A stretch of DNA of 64,000 bases from Micromonospora sp. NBC_01813 (GCF_035917335.1 NZ_CP109067.1:4339001-4403000), one strand, 5' to 3'; counted from the first letter of the stretch, positions 9,160 to 18,261 are shown. The notes: generated by a model from the sequence alone, not told the origin. Translations and numbers: made by a program.

Positions 9160-9320
9160 TCCGCACCTCCCATCTACCCAGCTACTGGCCACTGTGATGG
9201 TTATTTGCTCAGCGGCGGCCTCGGCGAAACGGCACCTTCGGCGTCAGCGCCGGGGCGGATGACACCCGGCACCACCGCCACGACCTGTCGTTCCAGCTCA
9301 GAGCGGATCGACAGCCGGCA

Positions 9321-10229
9321 TCACCCGCCATCGAAAAGACAAAATACGGCGGTCGCGTCGTCGTGCTGTTTGTGGCGGGGCGCCCGGCCGGCATGATCTA
9401 CCGCACACTCCGCCGCGCGTACCCGGCGGATCAGTTCGGCCGGGCCGGCGGTGCCGAGCAGGTCCAGCAGCCCGGCCCAGTCGAACAACTCGAACTGTTC
9501 GACCGCGCGGGACGCTCCGTCGCTGAGCAGGGCGGCCCGGACGATCCGACCCGGGCCGGTCAGCGGCAGGGTGCCGCAGAGCGCCCGGTCGGCGGCGGCC
9601 GGGTCAGCGGCGGCCACCCAGTAGCCGGCCGGCTGGTTGGTGTGCTGACGCTGCCACCGGACCGCCCGTCGATAGCTCGCCTGCTGGTCGTTCGGGCCGT
9701 CGGACCGGTGCCGGTCGGGCTGTCGGGCCATTGCCACGGCCAGTCGGTCGTCGGCCACCACCCCGACCTCGCCGTCGCTGCCGAAGACCAGCGGGCTGTC
9801 GCAGAGCACCAGATAGTCCAGGTGGCCACCGGAGCAGCGGAGCAGGGACACCGTCGACGACGGGGTCCCCGGATGCGCGAGATCGCACCGGCCGCCGTGA
9901 TCGTCGCGTACCGCCTGGATGGCGGCGGCGAGCAGGCCGGCCAGCGGTGCGGTGGGCGCGTCCGCGGCGGCCAGCCCGATCCGGGCGGCGAGCCGCCGTA
10001 CGTACCAGGCCGGCCCGTGGACGCAGCCGCTGTCGAACCCGACCGGTGCGGTGGCACCGTCGAGTACGCCGACGAGGTTCCCGTACTGGAAGATCTGGTC
10101 TTCGTTGTCCGATTGGCCGGGTGCGGCGACCGAGCAGGCGTCGACCCGCATCGTCGGTGGGGCGGGCATCGCCGTCGACTCGGTCGTCAGGGGCTGGTGG
10201 TCGAGGCCGTCGGGAATCACCCTGAGCAT
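9321..10229 (-). CDS. PP2C-like phosphatase domain protein
   Basis: A 302-residue cytoplasmic protein with a compact PP2C-like layout: SDNEDQI near residue 39 (the metal-binding NEDR-type motif), VLDGAT near 54 (DG motif), a central LLSDGAS, and a C-terminal HDDATAVF (the DN/DD-x-T motif). These match the metal-coordinating aspartates of Ser/Thr phosphatases of the PPM family. A family member of this size without other domains probably dephosphorylates a small set of proteins or acts in a signalling cassette. No kinase lies nearby, so the partner is unknown. The first 25 residues before the conserved part are weakly supported; a Met at residue 21 or 27 could be the true start. Confidence 0.65.
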   Translation of the reverse strand: MLRVIPDGLDHQPLTTESTAMPAPPTMRVDACSVAAPGQSDNEDQIFQYGNLVGVLDGATAPVGFDSGCVHGPAWYVRRLAARIGLAAADAPTAPLAGLLAAAIQAVRDDHGGRCDLAHPGTPSSTVSLLRCSGGHLDYLVLCDSPLVFGSDGEVGVVADDRLAVAMARQPDRHRSDGPNDQQASYRRAVRWQRQHTNQPAGYWVAAADPAAADRALCGTLPLTGPGRIVRAALLSDGASRAVEQFELFDWAGLLDLLGTAGPAELIRRVRAAECAVDHAGRAPRHKQHDDATAVFCLFDGG

Positions 10230-10345
10230 CTCTCATTAACTCTCGGAATCGGGTCCGTCACCGAAGGTAGCTTGACCGTAGGTGGGTGTCGAGAATCTTC
10301 AGCCGCGCGGCGCGCGTCGACACCAGGACGCAGGGGGTCAGCCGA

Positions 10346-10558
10346 ATGTTGCAGCAACTGCACGAGAAGGGTCTTCGGGCCGAGCACATGTACGCCGCTG
10401 GCATGGTCAGCATCGCGCTGTCGTTCACCAGCTGGGTGCTGTCGAAGAAGTTCGAAGCGGCGGGGATCGAACGGGCCGACCGGTGGGGAATCTTCGTCGG
10501 CGAGTGGGCGCCGACGTTCATCGCGCTCGGCAACGGCCTGAAGATGTACGAAAAGTAG
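10346..10558 (+). CDS. Small membrane-associated unknown protein
   Basis: A 70-residue protein starting MLQQLHEKGLRAEHMYAAG, with a GGGGG-containing ribosome site about nine bases upstream. One moderately hydrophobic helix (AAGMVSIALSFTSWVLS) is followed by an amphipathic, charged C-terminus ending in Lys. The length, one helix and good ribosome site suggest a real small gene. Function unknown. Its stop abuts the convergent DUF3263 gene. An 8-bp inverted repeat (10285-10292 and 10317-10324) lies in the upstream region and may be regulatory. Confidence 0.6.
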   Translation: MLQQLHEKGLRAEHMYAAGMVSIALSFTSWVLSKKFEAAGIERADRWGIFVGEWAPTFIALGNGLKMYEK

Positions 10559-11053
10559 TCAGCGGCGGCGGGCCCGCGACCGCGTGGCCCGCAGCCGACG
10601 CAGCCGGGCCACCAGCACCGGCTCAGCGGCCAGCGCCGCCGGATTGTCCAACAGTTGGTTGAGCAACTGGTAGTAACGGGTCGCGGAGAGTCCGAAGGTG
10701 TCCCGGACCGACTGCTCCTTGGCGCCCGCGTGTTTCCACCACTGGCGTTCGAAGTCGAGGATCCGCTGCTCGCGCTCGGTCAGGGTCGCGCCGGCCGGCT
10801 CGACCGCCGGCCTCGCCGAGTCGCCGTCGGCCGGTGGATCGACATCGACTTGGCCATCTACGTCAGCACTGGCACTGGCACCGGCCGGATCGTCGCTGTC
10901 GGCCGGCGGGTCGGCGGCGAACCGTTGCCGAGGTACGCCGGTCGACGCGCGAGGCTCCGCACCCGGGCCGGGTCCGGTCCGGGGTTCGTCAGCAGCCGGC
11001 ACCTCACCAGCGTAATCGCCGTCCAGCCGGGACGCATCCGCCAGCTTGCCCAC
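10559..11053 (-). CDS. DUF3263 domain protein
   Basis: A 164-residue protein with the actinobacterial DUF3263 domain in its C-terminal half: LTEREQRILDFERQWWKHAG, AKEQSVRDTFGLSATRYYQLLNQLL and a basic tail RLRRLRATRSRARRR. The predicted helix-turn-helix character of the middle part (FGLSATRYYQLL) and the basic tail suggest nucleic-acid binding, but no member has a firm function that I can name. The first about 85 residues are Pro/Ala/Asp-rich and probably disordered; the exact start is uncertain. It converges end to end with the small membrane-protein gene. Confidence 0.8.
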   Translation of the reverse strand: MGKLADASRLDGDYAGEVPAADEPRTGPGPGAEPRASTGVPRQRFAADPPADSDDPAGASASADVDGQVDVDPPADGDSARPAVEPAGATLTEREQRILDFERQWWKHAGAKEQSVRDTFGLSATRYYQLLNQLLDNPAALAAEPVLVARLRRLRATRSRARRR

Positions 11054-11178
11054 CGGTGGCCGTGTCGGGCGACCTTCGTCACCCGCACGGCCAGGCCGCG
11101 CTCGCGCGGGCCGTGGCCGCGCTCGCGCGGCAGCGCCCGGCGGGGTGCCGGCTCAGCGTGCCGGCTCAGCGTGCCGGC

Positions 11179-12192
11179 TCAGCTGATGTCGCGGCGGCGC
11201 ATCAGCCACGCCGCCACCCCGAGCACCAGTGCCAGCGCCACGACCAGCAGCCCACCGGTGTGGACCCAGGTCAACTCGAACGTCGGCGGCACGCAGTCCG
11301 CCGGCTGCTCGTTGCACGCCCGCCAGTTGGTCACCTCGACCGACGAGTCCATCCAGGCGATCCAGTAGGTCGGCAGCAGCCACAACTCGATATACCGCAC
11401 CTCGAGCGCCCCGGCGATGGCAGCGAGGCCGGACTGGCCGACCACCAGGACGCCGAGCACGCTGCCGAGCGCCAGCGCAGTGTGCCGGCCGATCGAGGCC
11501 AGGCCGAACCCGGCGGCGGCCGCCGCGACGACCAACGCCACCGACCGTAGTTCGGTCAACGCGAACGAGCGCCAGACGTCGGCGGTCACTCCTTCGGTGC
11601 TGCCGCGCAGCAGGGCCGTCGACCAGTACGCCACCGTCCACAGCACCATGGCGGGCACCGAGACCGCCAGTACCCCGGTGAGCAGCGCGGCGAGTTTGGT
11701 GAACAGCACCCGCAGCCGCTGCGGTCGCCACAGCAGCAGATTCATCATCGCGCCGGAGGTCCACTCGGCTCCCACGAACGAGGCGCCGGCCACGAAGAAC
11801 ACCAGGACCAGCAGACTGGTGAACGTGTACAGGGTGGCGGGGAACTCGTCGCGGAACACGAAAGTCGGCGGCAGGTGGTACTCGGCCGGGAACATGTCGC
11901 GGGTGGGCGGGACGATGTCGGCGCAGTTCGGTGGGAACCGGTTGAGATCGGGTTCGCCGGAGGCGTGGCTGCGCTCGCACTCCGCCTGCCACCGCTCCGT
12001 TTCCTCGACGACACTGTTGAACTCGCGCTCGGCGGTGCGCTCGGCCTGTGCCACCGCGCCCGCGCCGACCTTCTCGTTGGACAGGAACGCCCCGGCGACG
12101 ACCGCGACCAGCACCAGCAGGGCGGCGAGCACCAGGTAGCGCACGAAACGGCGCTTGCCGAGCCGCAGCAGCTCCGCCCGGTAGAGGTTCAT
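11179..12192 (-). CDS. ABC-2 type exporter permease
   Basis: A 337-residue membrane protein encoded downstream of and overlapping (4 bp) the ATPase at 12189. A cytoplasmic N-terminus, MNLYRAELLRLGKRRFVRYLV, runs into the first hydrophobic segment. A large extracytoplasmic region (about residues 45-115, containing two Cys) separates it from the remaining segments. The coupling motif GAEWTSGAMMNLLLWRPQRLRVL is the strongest family signature. Near the C-terminus a short extracytoplasmic loop with paired Cys precedes the last segment and a basic tail (LMRRRDIS). It probably exports a drug, lipid or peptide; substrate not deducible. Confidence 0.85.
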   Translation of the reverse strand: MNLYRAELLRLGKRRFVRYLVLAALLVLVAVVAGAFLSNEKVGAGAVAQAERTAEREFNSVVEETERWQAECERSHASGEPDLNRFPPNCADIVPPTRDMFPAEYHLPPTFVFRDEFPATLYTFTSLLVLVFFVAGASFVGAEWTSGAMMNLLLWRPQRLRVLFTKLAALLTGVLAVSVPAMVLWTVAYWSTALLRGSTEGVTADVWRSFALTELRSVALVVAAAAAGFGLASIGRHTALALGSVLGVLVVGQSGLAAIAGALEVRYIELWLLPTYWIAWMDSSVEVTNWRACNEQPADCVPPTFELTWVHTGGLLVVALALVLGVAAWLMRRRDIS

Positions 12193-13184
12193 CGCCCGGC
12201 TCCTGTCTCGTCGCCGCCGGTCAGCTCCAGGAAGACGTCTTCCAGATCCACTGTGACCGGGGACAGTTCGCTGACGTACAGGTCGGCGGCGGCCAGGGTG
12301 CGGGTCACCCAGGCGGGCTGGTCGACGCCGTGCACCAGCAGATGGTCGGCCTGCCGGTGCACGGTGACCGGGGTTTCGGCCGACGGGTCCGGGGTGGTTT
12401 CGGCCGACGGGGCCGGCGGGGTCTCAGCGGCCCGGATCAGCGCCGTCTCGGCGGCCGGCAGGTCGGCGACGGCTTCCAGGCGTACCCGCAGTCCGCCGCC
12501 GGAATGGGCGGCCATCACCTCGGCGACCGGCCCGGCGGTGATCCGCCGGCCCCGCGCGATGATCGTGACCGAGTCGCAGATCAGCTGGATCTCGCCGAGG
12601 ATGTGGCTGGACAGCACCACGGTGGTGCCGCTGGCGACGAGATCGCGCATCAGGGTGCGCATCTCGCGGATGCCGGCCGGGTCGAGCCCGTTGGCCGGCT
12701 CGTCGAGAATCAGCAGCTCGGGTTCCTTGAGCAGCGCCGACGCGACGGCGAGCCGTTGACGCATGCCGAGGGAGTAGGTCCGGACCCGGTCGCCGGCCCG
12801 ATCGGTGAGCCCGACGAGGTCCAGCACGGCCGGCACCCGCTGCGGCGCCACCCCGCCGGCCCGCGCGAGCAGGGACAGCGTCTCCGTGGCGCTGAAGTGT
12901 GGAAAGAACTGTGGACTTTCCACGATGGCGCCGACCCGGCGGATCACGTCCGGCAGTTGCTCGGGGACCGGCTGGCCGAGGATCGCCATCCGGCCGCCGT
13001 TCGGGGCGACCAGGCCGAGCAGGGTACGCAGCGTGGTGGTCTTGCCGGAGCCGTTCGGGCCGAGGAATCCGTGCACCTGACCGGCTTCCACCCGCATGTC
13101 GAAGCCGTCGAGGGCGTGGCGGACCTCGCCCCGGCGGCCACGGTACGTCTTGCGTAGCCCGGAAATCTCCAGTACGGCCGCCAT
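12189..13184 (-). CDS. ABC exporter ATP-binding protein
   Basis: A 331-residue ATPase of the DrrA/CcmA-like exporter group, energising the overlapping permease at 11179. Walker A GPNGSGKTTT lies near residue 43, the signature is YSLGMRQRLAVA, Walker B is LLILDEPANGLDP and the switch His lies in SSHILGE. The C-terminal about 100 residues form the extra domain typical of drug exporters, with a Ser/Pro-rich insert (ETPPAPSAETTPDPSAETP) and the ending DLEDVFLELTGGDE. The nearest upstream gene on this strand is the DeoR-type regulator at 13277-14062, which looks unrelated. No resistance or biosynthetic gene is adjacent. Confidence 0.9.
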   Translation of the reverse strand: MAAVLEISGLRKTYRGRRGEVRHALDGFDMRVEAGQVHGFLGPNGSGKTTTLRTLLGLVAPNGGRMAILGQPVPEQLPDVIRRVGAIVESPQFFPHFSATETLSLLARAGGVAPQRVPAVLDLVGLTDRAGDRVRTYSLGMRQRLAVASALLKEPELLILDEPANGLDPAGIREMRTLMRDLVASGTTVVLSSHILGEIQLICDSVTIIARGRRITAGPVAEVMAAHSGGGLRVRLEAVADLPAAETALIRAAETPPAPSAETTPDPSAETPVTVHRQADHLLVHGVDQPAWVTRTLAAADLYVSELSPVTVDLEDVFLELTGGDETGAGR

Positions 13185-13276
13185 CCGCCGCCCTCCCCCG
13201 CGTACCTGCCGTCAGGACAGCGCACACCATACGCGGAGCCGGCCCCGGCCGGTGACCGCCGAGCGGTGACGACGGA

Positions 13277-14062
13277 TCAGGCGGTGACGACGGTCAGGCC
13301 GAGCTCGCGGAACGCCGCGACGGTCTGTGGGTCCGCGCCGGAGTCGGTGACCAGCGTGTCGACCCGGTCGATCGGGCAGATCCGGGCGAAGGCGTGCCCG
13401 CCGAGTTTCGACGCGTCGGCGATGATCACCACCCGTTTGGCGCGGGCCACCATCAGCGCGTTCATCGAGGCCTCGCCCTCGTGGTGGGCGGCGGCGCCGA
13501 GCTGCGGGTCGATCGCGTCGACGCCGAGCAGGGCGATGTCCAGGGTGACCTCCCGCAGCAGCGCCCCGCCGAGCGGCCCGACCAGCTCGAACGACTGTGG
13601 GCGGACCACGCCACCGGCGACGACGATCTTCATCCGGGAGCGGACCAGCAGCTCGTTGGCGATGTTCAGCGCGTTGGTGACCACGGTCAGTTGGGCACCG
13701 TCCGCGCTGGTGTTCAGATCCGGCCGTACGGCGAGCGCCCGGGCGACCTCGGTGGTGGTGGTGCCGCCGTTGAGGCCGACGACCGTGCCGGGTGTGACGA
13801 GGGCGGCGGCCGCCGCGCCGATGCGCTGCTTCTCCGCCGAGTTCTTGGCGGTTTTGTAGCGCAGGGGCAGATCGTAGGAGACGCCGTTGGCGACCGCGCC
13901 GCCCCTGGTCCGGGTGATCATCTGCTGCTGGGCGAGTTGGTCGAAGTCACGGCGGATGGTGGCCTGGGACACCTCGAGGCGGTCGGCGGCGTCCTCGACG
14001 GTGATTCGGCCACTGTCGGTGAGCAGTTCCAGCAGCGCGTTCCAGCGCGCGTACCGGTCCAT
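13277..14062 (-). CDS. DeoR/GlpR family regulator of amino-sugar operon
   Basis: A 261-residue repressor. The DeoR-type winged helix spans about residues 1-57 (RITVEDAADRLEVSQATIRRDFDQLAQQ), followed by a sugar-phosphate-binding domain with the family motif GLNGGTTTTEVA and the end segment FARICPIDRVDTLVTDSGADP. It is divergent from the SIS-ROK-nagA genes, which it most likely controls in response to a sugar phosphate. The start at 14062 is preceded by GGGGGCGG; the longer frame to 14125 lacks such a site. The 216-bp divergent gap holds two ACTAGT hexamers (14109-14114 and 14124-14129) placed as a possible operator. Confidence 0.85.
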   Translation of the reverse strand: MDRYARWNALLELLTDSGRITVEDAADRLEVSQATIRRDFDQLAQQQMITRTRGGAVANGVSYDLPLRYKTAKNSAEKQRIGAAAAALVTPGTVVGLNGGTTTTEVARALAVRPDLNTSADGAQLTVVTNALNIANELLVRSRMKIVVAGGVVRPQSFELVGPLGGALLREVTLDIALLGVDAIDPQLGAAAHHEGEASMNALMVARAKRVVIIADASKLGGHAFARICPIDRVDTLVTDSGADPQTVAAFRELGLTVVTA

Positions 14063-14278
14063 TCCGCCCCCTTTTCCCGCCTTCTCGCGCGTTGCTGCGC
14101 AGACGGTGACTAGTTTGCTGCACACTAGTGCGCGAAACGCCGTTAGGCAAAAACTCTGTCTGCGCGATCTGGCCAGGTTGTTGCCACTTGATCAATGTCG
14201 CGAGCACAATGACGCTCGAAAAGCTGTCGGTTCAAGCTGGAACGCGCAGCGGTTCCAGGGTCAGCGAGGAGGATGGCG

Positions 14279-15208
14279 ATGACGTACGTCGACGCCGAGA
14301 TCGCCAGCCAACCGGACTGCTGGCGCCAGGCCGCCGACCAGGCGACCGGCGCGGGCACCGCCCTGCCCCGGCCCGGCGAGCGGGTCGCCGCCGTCGGCTG
14401 CGGCACCTCCTGGTTCATGGCGATGGCGTACGCCGGGCTGCGGGAGCGGGCCGGCCACGGTGAGACCGACGCCTTCCAGGCCTCCGAGTTCCCGGCCGGG
14501 CGGTCCTACGACCGGGTGATCGCGATCAGCCGCTCCGGCACCACCACCGAGATCACCGACCTGCTCGGCGCCGTCGACGACCGGCAGCGGACCACGGTGC
14601 TGGTCGGCGACCCGGGTTCGCCCGCCGCCCAGCTCGCCGGGCACGTCGTCGCCCTGCCGTACGCCGACGAACGCTCCGTCGTGCAGACCCGCTTCGCCAC
14701 CAGCGTGCTGGCGTTGCTGCGCGCCCACCTCGGCGAGGAGATCGCGGCGATCGCCGCCGACGCCGAGGTGGCCGTCCGGGCACCGCTGCCGATCAACCCG
14801 GCCCTGATCGACCAGGCCACCTTCCTCGGCCGGGGATGGACCGTCGGGCTCGCCCACGAGGCCGCGCTGAAGTGCCGGGAAGCGGCGACGTTCTGGTCCG
14901 AGGCGTACCCGGCGATGGACTACCGGCACGGCCCGATCGCGATCGCCGGACCGCACCGGATGGTCTGGGCCTTCGGCGACATCCCGGACCACCTCGCCGA
15001 CGACGTCGCGGCCACCGGCGCGGCCTTCGTGCACAGCCGGACCAACGGGGTGTACGCGGTACTCGACCGGTGGGCCGCCGGCCGCCGCCCACTCGACCCG
15101 ATGGCCGATCTGATCCTCGCCCAGCGGTTCGCGGTCGCTCTCGCCGTCAGCCGGGGGCTGGATCCGGACAACCCCCGGCACCTGACCCGCTCGGTCGTCC
15201 TGACGTGA
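14279..15208 (+). CDS. SIS domain amino-sugar isomerase/deaminase
   Basis: A 309-residue protein with two SIS domains, related to the isomerase half of GlmS and to AgaS/FrlB-type enzymes. SIS 1 shows GCGTSWFMAMA and ISRSGTTTE (phosphosugar binding). SIS 2 shows GRGWTVGLAHEAALKCREA and AEAYPAMDYRHGP-like ESEAY/HGP features. Being first in an operon with a ROK kinase and nagA, it probably converts glucosamine-6-phosphate to fructose-6-phosphate and ammonia (a NagB-II-type deaminase); this is inference. GAGGAGG sits directly against an ATG at 14273, so the ATG at 14279, with six bases of spacing, is the better start. Confidence 0.8.
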   Translation: MTYVDAEIASQPDCWRQAADQATGAGTALPRPGERVAAVGCGTSWFMAMAYAGLRERAGHGETDAFQASEFPAGRSYDRVIAISRSGTTTEITDLLGAVDDRQRTTVLVGDPGSPAAQLAGHVVALPYADERSVVQTRFATSVLALLRAHLGEEIAAIAADAEVAVRAPLPINPALIDQATFLGRGWTVGLAHEAALKCREAATFWSEAYPAMDYRHGPIAIAGPHRMVWAFGDIPDHLADDVAATGAAFVHSRTNGVYAVLDRWAAGRRPLDPMADLILAQRFAVALAVSRGLDPDNPRHLTRSVVLT

Positions 15209-16170
15209 CCCCAGCTGGACCCGCGTCAGCCGCACCGCCGGACGAGGTCGTGGTCGCGTTGGACGTCGGCGGCACCAGCATCAAGGCGGCGCTGGTCGGG
15301 CGCGGCGACCGGACGGTACGGCACACCGAACGGCAGGTCACCGGGGCGGCCCGGGGACCGGCCGCCGTCATCGACACGATCTGCGACCTCGCCGGCCGGC
15401 TCGCCGACACCGCACGGGCCGACGGGCTCACCCCGATCGCGGTCGGCATCGCCGTCCCCGGAGTGGTCGACGAGACAGCCGGAGTGGCAGTCTGGTCGGC
15501 CAACCTCGGCCTGCGCGACGTACCGCTGCGGGATCTGGTGGCCGCGCGCACCGGCCTGCCGACGGCGCTCGGCCACGACGTACGCGCCGGTGGGGTGGCC
15601 GAGGCCCGGGTCGGCGCCGGACGGGGCAGCCGGCATGTGCTGTTCGTCGCGATCGGCACCGGCATCGCCGCCGCGGCCGTCGTCGACGGTGCCAGCTTCG
15701 CCGGTGCGCACGGTGCCGCCGGCGAACTCGGACACGTGGTGGTGCGACCCGGCGGTCCCCGGTGCGGCTGCCGGCAGTCCGGCTGTCTGGAAGCCATCGC
15801 CTCGGCCGCTGCGGTGGCCCGCCGGTACGCCGAACAGGCCGGCCGCACCCCGGACGGGGCCGCCGAGGTGGCCCGGCTGGCGGCGGCGGGCGACCCGGTC
15901 GCCGCCCAGGTGTGGCGCGAGACGGTCGACGTGCTCGCCGACGGTCTGCTGATCGGCCAGGCGATGTTCGACCCGGCGGTGGTGGTGCTCGGCGGCGGGC
16001 TGGCCGAGGCCGGCGACCAGCTGATCGGACCGCTGGCCGAGACTCTGCGGCAGCGGGTCACCTTCCACCGGCTGCCCCGGCTGATGCCGGCCGCGCTCGG
16101 CGACGAGGCCGGCTGCATCGGTGCCGCGCTGCTCGCCTCCGATCTGGTCGAGGTAGGCGCCCAGTGCTGA
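15205..16170 (+). CDS. ROK family sugar kinase (probable N-acetylglucosamine or glucosamine kinase)
   Basis: A 321-residue ROK kinase. Phosphate-binding motif VALDVGGTSIKAALV is at the N-terminus, the substrate/catalytic region LGHDVRAGGVAEARVGAGRG lies centrally, and the ROK zinc motif follows as GELGHVV then CGCRQSGCLE. The GTG start at 15205 overlaps the SIS stop by four bases and the stop overlaps nagA by seven, so the three genes are one translationally coupled unit. Context with nagA favours GlcNAc to GlcNAc-6-phosphate; glucose or glucosamine remain possible. No N-terminal DNA-binding domain is present, so it is an enzyme, not a ROK repressor. Confidence 0.85.
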   Translation: MTPAGPASAAPPDEVVVALDVGGTSIKAALVGRGDRTVRHTERQVTGAARGPAAVIDTICDLAGRLADTARADGLTPIAVGIAVPGVVDETAGVAVWSANLGLRDVPLRDLVAARTGLPTALGHDVRAGGVAEARVGAGRGSRHVLFVAIGTGIAAAAVVDGASFAGAHGAAGELGHVVVRPGGPRCGCRQSGCLEAIASAAAVARRYAEQAGRTPDGAAEVARLAAAGDPVAAQVWRETVDVLADGLLIGQAMFDPAVVVLGGGLAEAGDQLIGPLAETLRQRVTFHRLPRLMPAALGDEAGCIGAALLASDLVEVGAQC

Positions 16171-17273
16171 TCCACGGCCGGCTGGTCACGCCGGACGGGG
16201 TGCTGGAGCACGGCCGGGTGACCGTCGACGGCGACACGATCACCGCCGTCGAACCTGTCCCCGATGCGGACGCCGCAGCTGCGACCGGCTGGATCGTGCC
16301 GGGCTTCGTCGACATCCACCACCACGGCGGCGGCGGGCACACCGTCACCACCGGCGACGCCGACGCGACCCGCCGGGCAGCCGCCTTCCACCTGGCGCAC
16401 GGCACCACCACCCTGCTGGCCAGCCTGGTCAGCTCGCCGGTGGAGCTGATGCGCCACGCCGTCACCGCGTACGCCCCGCTGGTCGGTGACGACACCCTCG
16501 CCGGCCTGCACTTCGAAGGCCCATATCTGTCCACTGTGCGGTGCGGGGCGCAGAATCCGGCGTACCTGCGCGACCCAGATCCGGCCGAGTTGGCCGCGCT
16601 ACTCGACCTCGGTGCCGGCAGCATCCGGATGGTGACCCTCGCGCCGGAACGCCCCGGTGCGCTCGCCGCGATCGCGCGCCTGGTCGACGCCGGGGTGGTG
16701 GCCGCGATCGGCCACACCGACGCCAGCTACGACCAGACCCGGGCAGCGATCGACGCCGGCGCGAGCGTCGGTACGCACGTCTTCAACGGCATGCGCCCGC
16801 CGCACCACCGCGAGCCCGGCCCGGTGTTCGCCCTGCTCGGCGACGCCCGGGTGATCTGCGAACTGGTCGCCGACGGGGTGCACCTGCATGACGGCACCCT
16901 GGCGTTCGCCGCGTCGGTCACCGGCCCGCGTCGGGCCGCGCTGATCACCGACGCGATGGCCGCCGCCGGCATGCCCGACGGCGAGTACGAACTCGGCGGC
17001 CAGCCGGTGGTGGTCGCCGACTCGGTGGCCCGGCTGGCCCGGGACTCCTCGATCGCCGGCAGCACGCTCACCATGGACGCGGCGCTGCGCCGGGCCGTCG
17101 CCGCCGGCATCGACATCGTCGACGCCGCCGCGATGGCGGCCACCACGCCAGCGGCGGCGATCGGGCTGGCCGGCCAGGTGGGCGCGCTCGTCCCCGGCCT
17201 GCGCGCCGACCTGGTCGAGCTCGACGACGCCCTGCGGGTCCGCCGGGTGCTGCGCGCCGGCAACTGGGTGTAG
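16164..17273 (+). CDS. nagA: N-acetylglucosamine-6-phosphate deacetylase
   Basis: A 369-residue amidohydrolase removing acetate from GlcNAc-6-phosphate. Metal-site and substrate motifs in order: PGFVDIHHHGGGGH, the HFEGPYLS motif (Glu metal ligand), the AIGHTDA His, the THVFNGM His, and the catalytic Asp in LITDAMAAAG. Length matches the family (about 370-390). The GTG at 16164 lies inside the ROK gene end. With the kinase and SIS protein this completes a route from GlcNAc to fructose-6-phosphate, fitting growth on chitin or peptidoglycan amino sugars. Confidence 0.92.
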   Translation: MLIHGRLVTPDGVLEHGRVTVDGDTITAVEPVPDADAAAATGWIVPGFVDIHHHGGGGHTVTTGDADATRRAAAFHLAHGTTTLLASLVSSPVELMRHAVTAYAPLVGDDTLAGLHFEGPYLSTVRCGAQNPAYLRDPDPAELAALLDLGAGSIRMVTLAPERPGALAAIARLVDAGVVAAIGHTDASYDQTRAAIDAGASVGTHVFNGMRPPHHREPGPVFALLGDARVICELVADGVHLHDGTLAFAASVTGPRRAALITDAMAAAGMPDGEYELGGQPVVVADSVARLARDSSIAGSTLTMDAALRRAVAAGIDIVDAAAMAATTPAAAIGLAGQVGALVPGLRADLVELDDALRVRRVLRAGNWV

Positions 17274-17288
17274 TCAGCGCCTGGTTGC

Positions 17289-17330
17289 GGTCAGTCCAGG
17301 CCGGTCAGTCCAGGCCGGTCAGGACAGGCC
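17289..17330. repeat. Three tandem 14-bp repeats at the PAP2 stop codon
   Basis: Unit GGTCAGTCCAGGCC at 17289-17302 and 17303-17316, with a third copy (two changes) at 17317-17330. The stop codon of the minus-strand PAP2 gene (17319-17321) lies inside the third unit. It fills most of the 45-bp gap between convergent nagA and PAP2 genes. Probably a slippage-prone minisatellite; no protein-coding role. Confidence 0.7.
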
Positions 17331-18098
17331 GGCGGGGCGGTCCAGGCCGCCGGGCAACAGCGACGGCAGCCGTACGGTGTCCCACGGCACCCGCTGCAGC
17401 AGACGCAGCAGCAGCCAGCCGAGTAGCAGCCCGGCGATCGAGTCGGTCAGCCAGTGGTAACCGAGGTAGACCGTGCTGCAGAAGATGACGGCGGCGGGCA
17501 GGTACCGCAGCGCCAGGTAGCCGGGGAACGGCCGCCGGGGCGGGACGGGCCGGCCGTACGCCCGCCGTAGCGCGGTGATCAGCAGTGCGATCACCGCGTA
17601 CCAGATGACCGCGTTCGCGACGTGCCCGGACGGGTACGCCATCGCCGGGGTCGCCTCGGTGAACAGCCGCTCCGGGAACGGGTCGTCGGGGTCGCTCGGG
17701 TAGGCCCGGGGCAGCAGGACCTTCATCGCGCCGACAGTCAGGTACGTCAGCGCCACCGCGGCGAGCACCGGCAGCACCGGGCGCACCGAGCGGACCCGCC
17801 GGGCCAGCCAGATCGCCAGCAGACTGGAGACCGGGATCAGCACCCAGCCGCCCTGGCCGAAGAAGTTGAACACCGAGGCGATCCAGAAGCCAACGGGAGG
17901 CCGGTGCGCGTCGACCCAGTCCCGTACCGCCAGGTCGGTGTCGAGGAACACACCGGCGGCGAGCGCACCGGTCAGCCCGGCCAGGGCGGCGACCAGCAGT
18001 ACGTCGAACCACCAGCCGGCCGGGGTCGGGCCAGGTCGGCGAGGTGCGGCGGTGCCGGCTGCGGCGCGCGGTGGCGGGGCGGTGGTCGACTCGGGCAC
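17319..18098 (-). CDS. PAP2 family membrane phosphatase
   Basis: A 259-residue integral membrane phosphatase acting on lipid phosphates or polyprenyl pyrophosphates at the outer face of the membrane. The three PAP2 motifs are visible: KVLLPRAYP (K-x6-RP region), YPSGHVANA (PSGH), and STVYLGYHWLTDSIAG (S/R-x5-H-x3-D), although Arg is replaced by Ser in the third motif. About six hydrophobic segments are present, after a Pro/Ala-rich cytoplasmic N-terminus of about 28 residues. It faces away from the DUF4032 gene and converges on nagA. Undecaprenyl-pyrophosphate recycling is a plausible role. Confidence 0.85.
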   Translation of the reverse strand: MPESTTAPPPRAAAGTAAPRRPGPTPAGWWFDVLLVAALAGLTGALAAGVFLDTDLAVRDWVDAHRPPVGFWIASVFNFFGQGGWVLIPVSSLLAIWLARRVRSVRPVLPVLAAVALTYLTVGAMKVLLPRAYPSDPDDPFPERLFTEATPAMAYPSGHVANAVIWYAVIALLITALRRAYGRPVPPRRPFPGYLALRYLPAAVIFCSTVYLGYHWLTDSIAGLLLGWLLLRLLQRVPWDTVRLPSLLPGGLDRPAGLS

Positions 18099-18261
18099 GT
18101 CGCCAGGCTACCCAAGACCAGGCTGGCTGAGACCAGGCGTGAAGATGGTGTGTCGCGGCGGCGACAGGATGACGGCCGGAACGCCCTATATCTGACAAAT
18201 ATGGATGAAGTGCCAGTGTTAGCCAAGCCACGGTAGGCGGCATGCGGGCGGCGTACCCGTC

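Noticed and set aside
14109-14129. Two ACTAGT hexamers in the nag divergent gap as a proven operator
   Set aside because: Each hexamer is self-palindromic and the pair has a 9-base gap; suggestive only, so noted in the regulator entry and not as a separate site.
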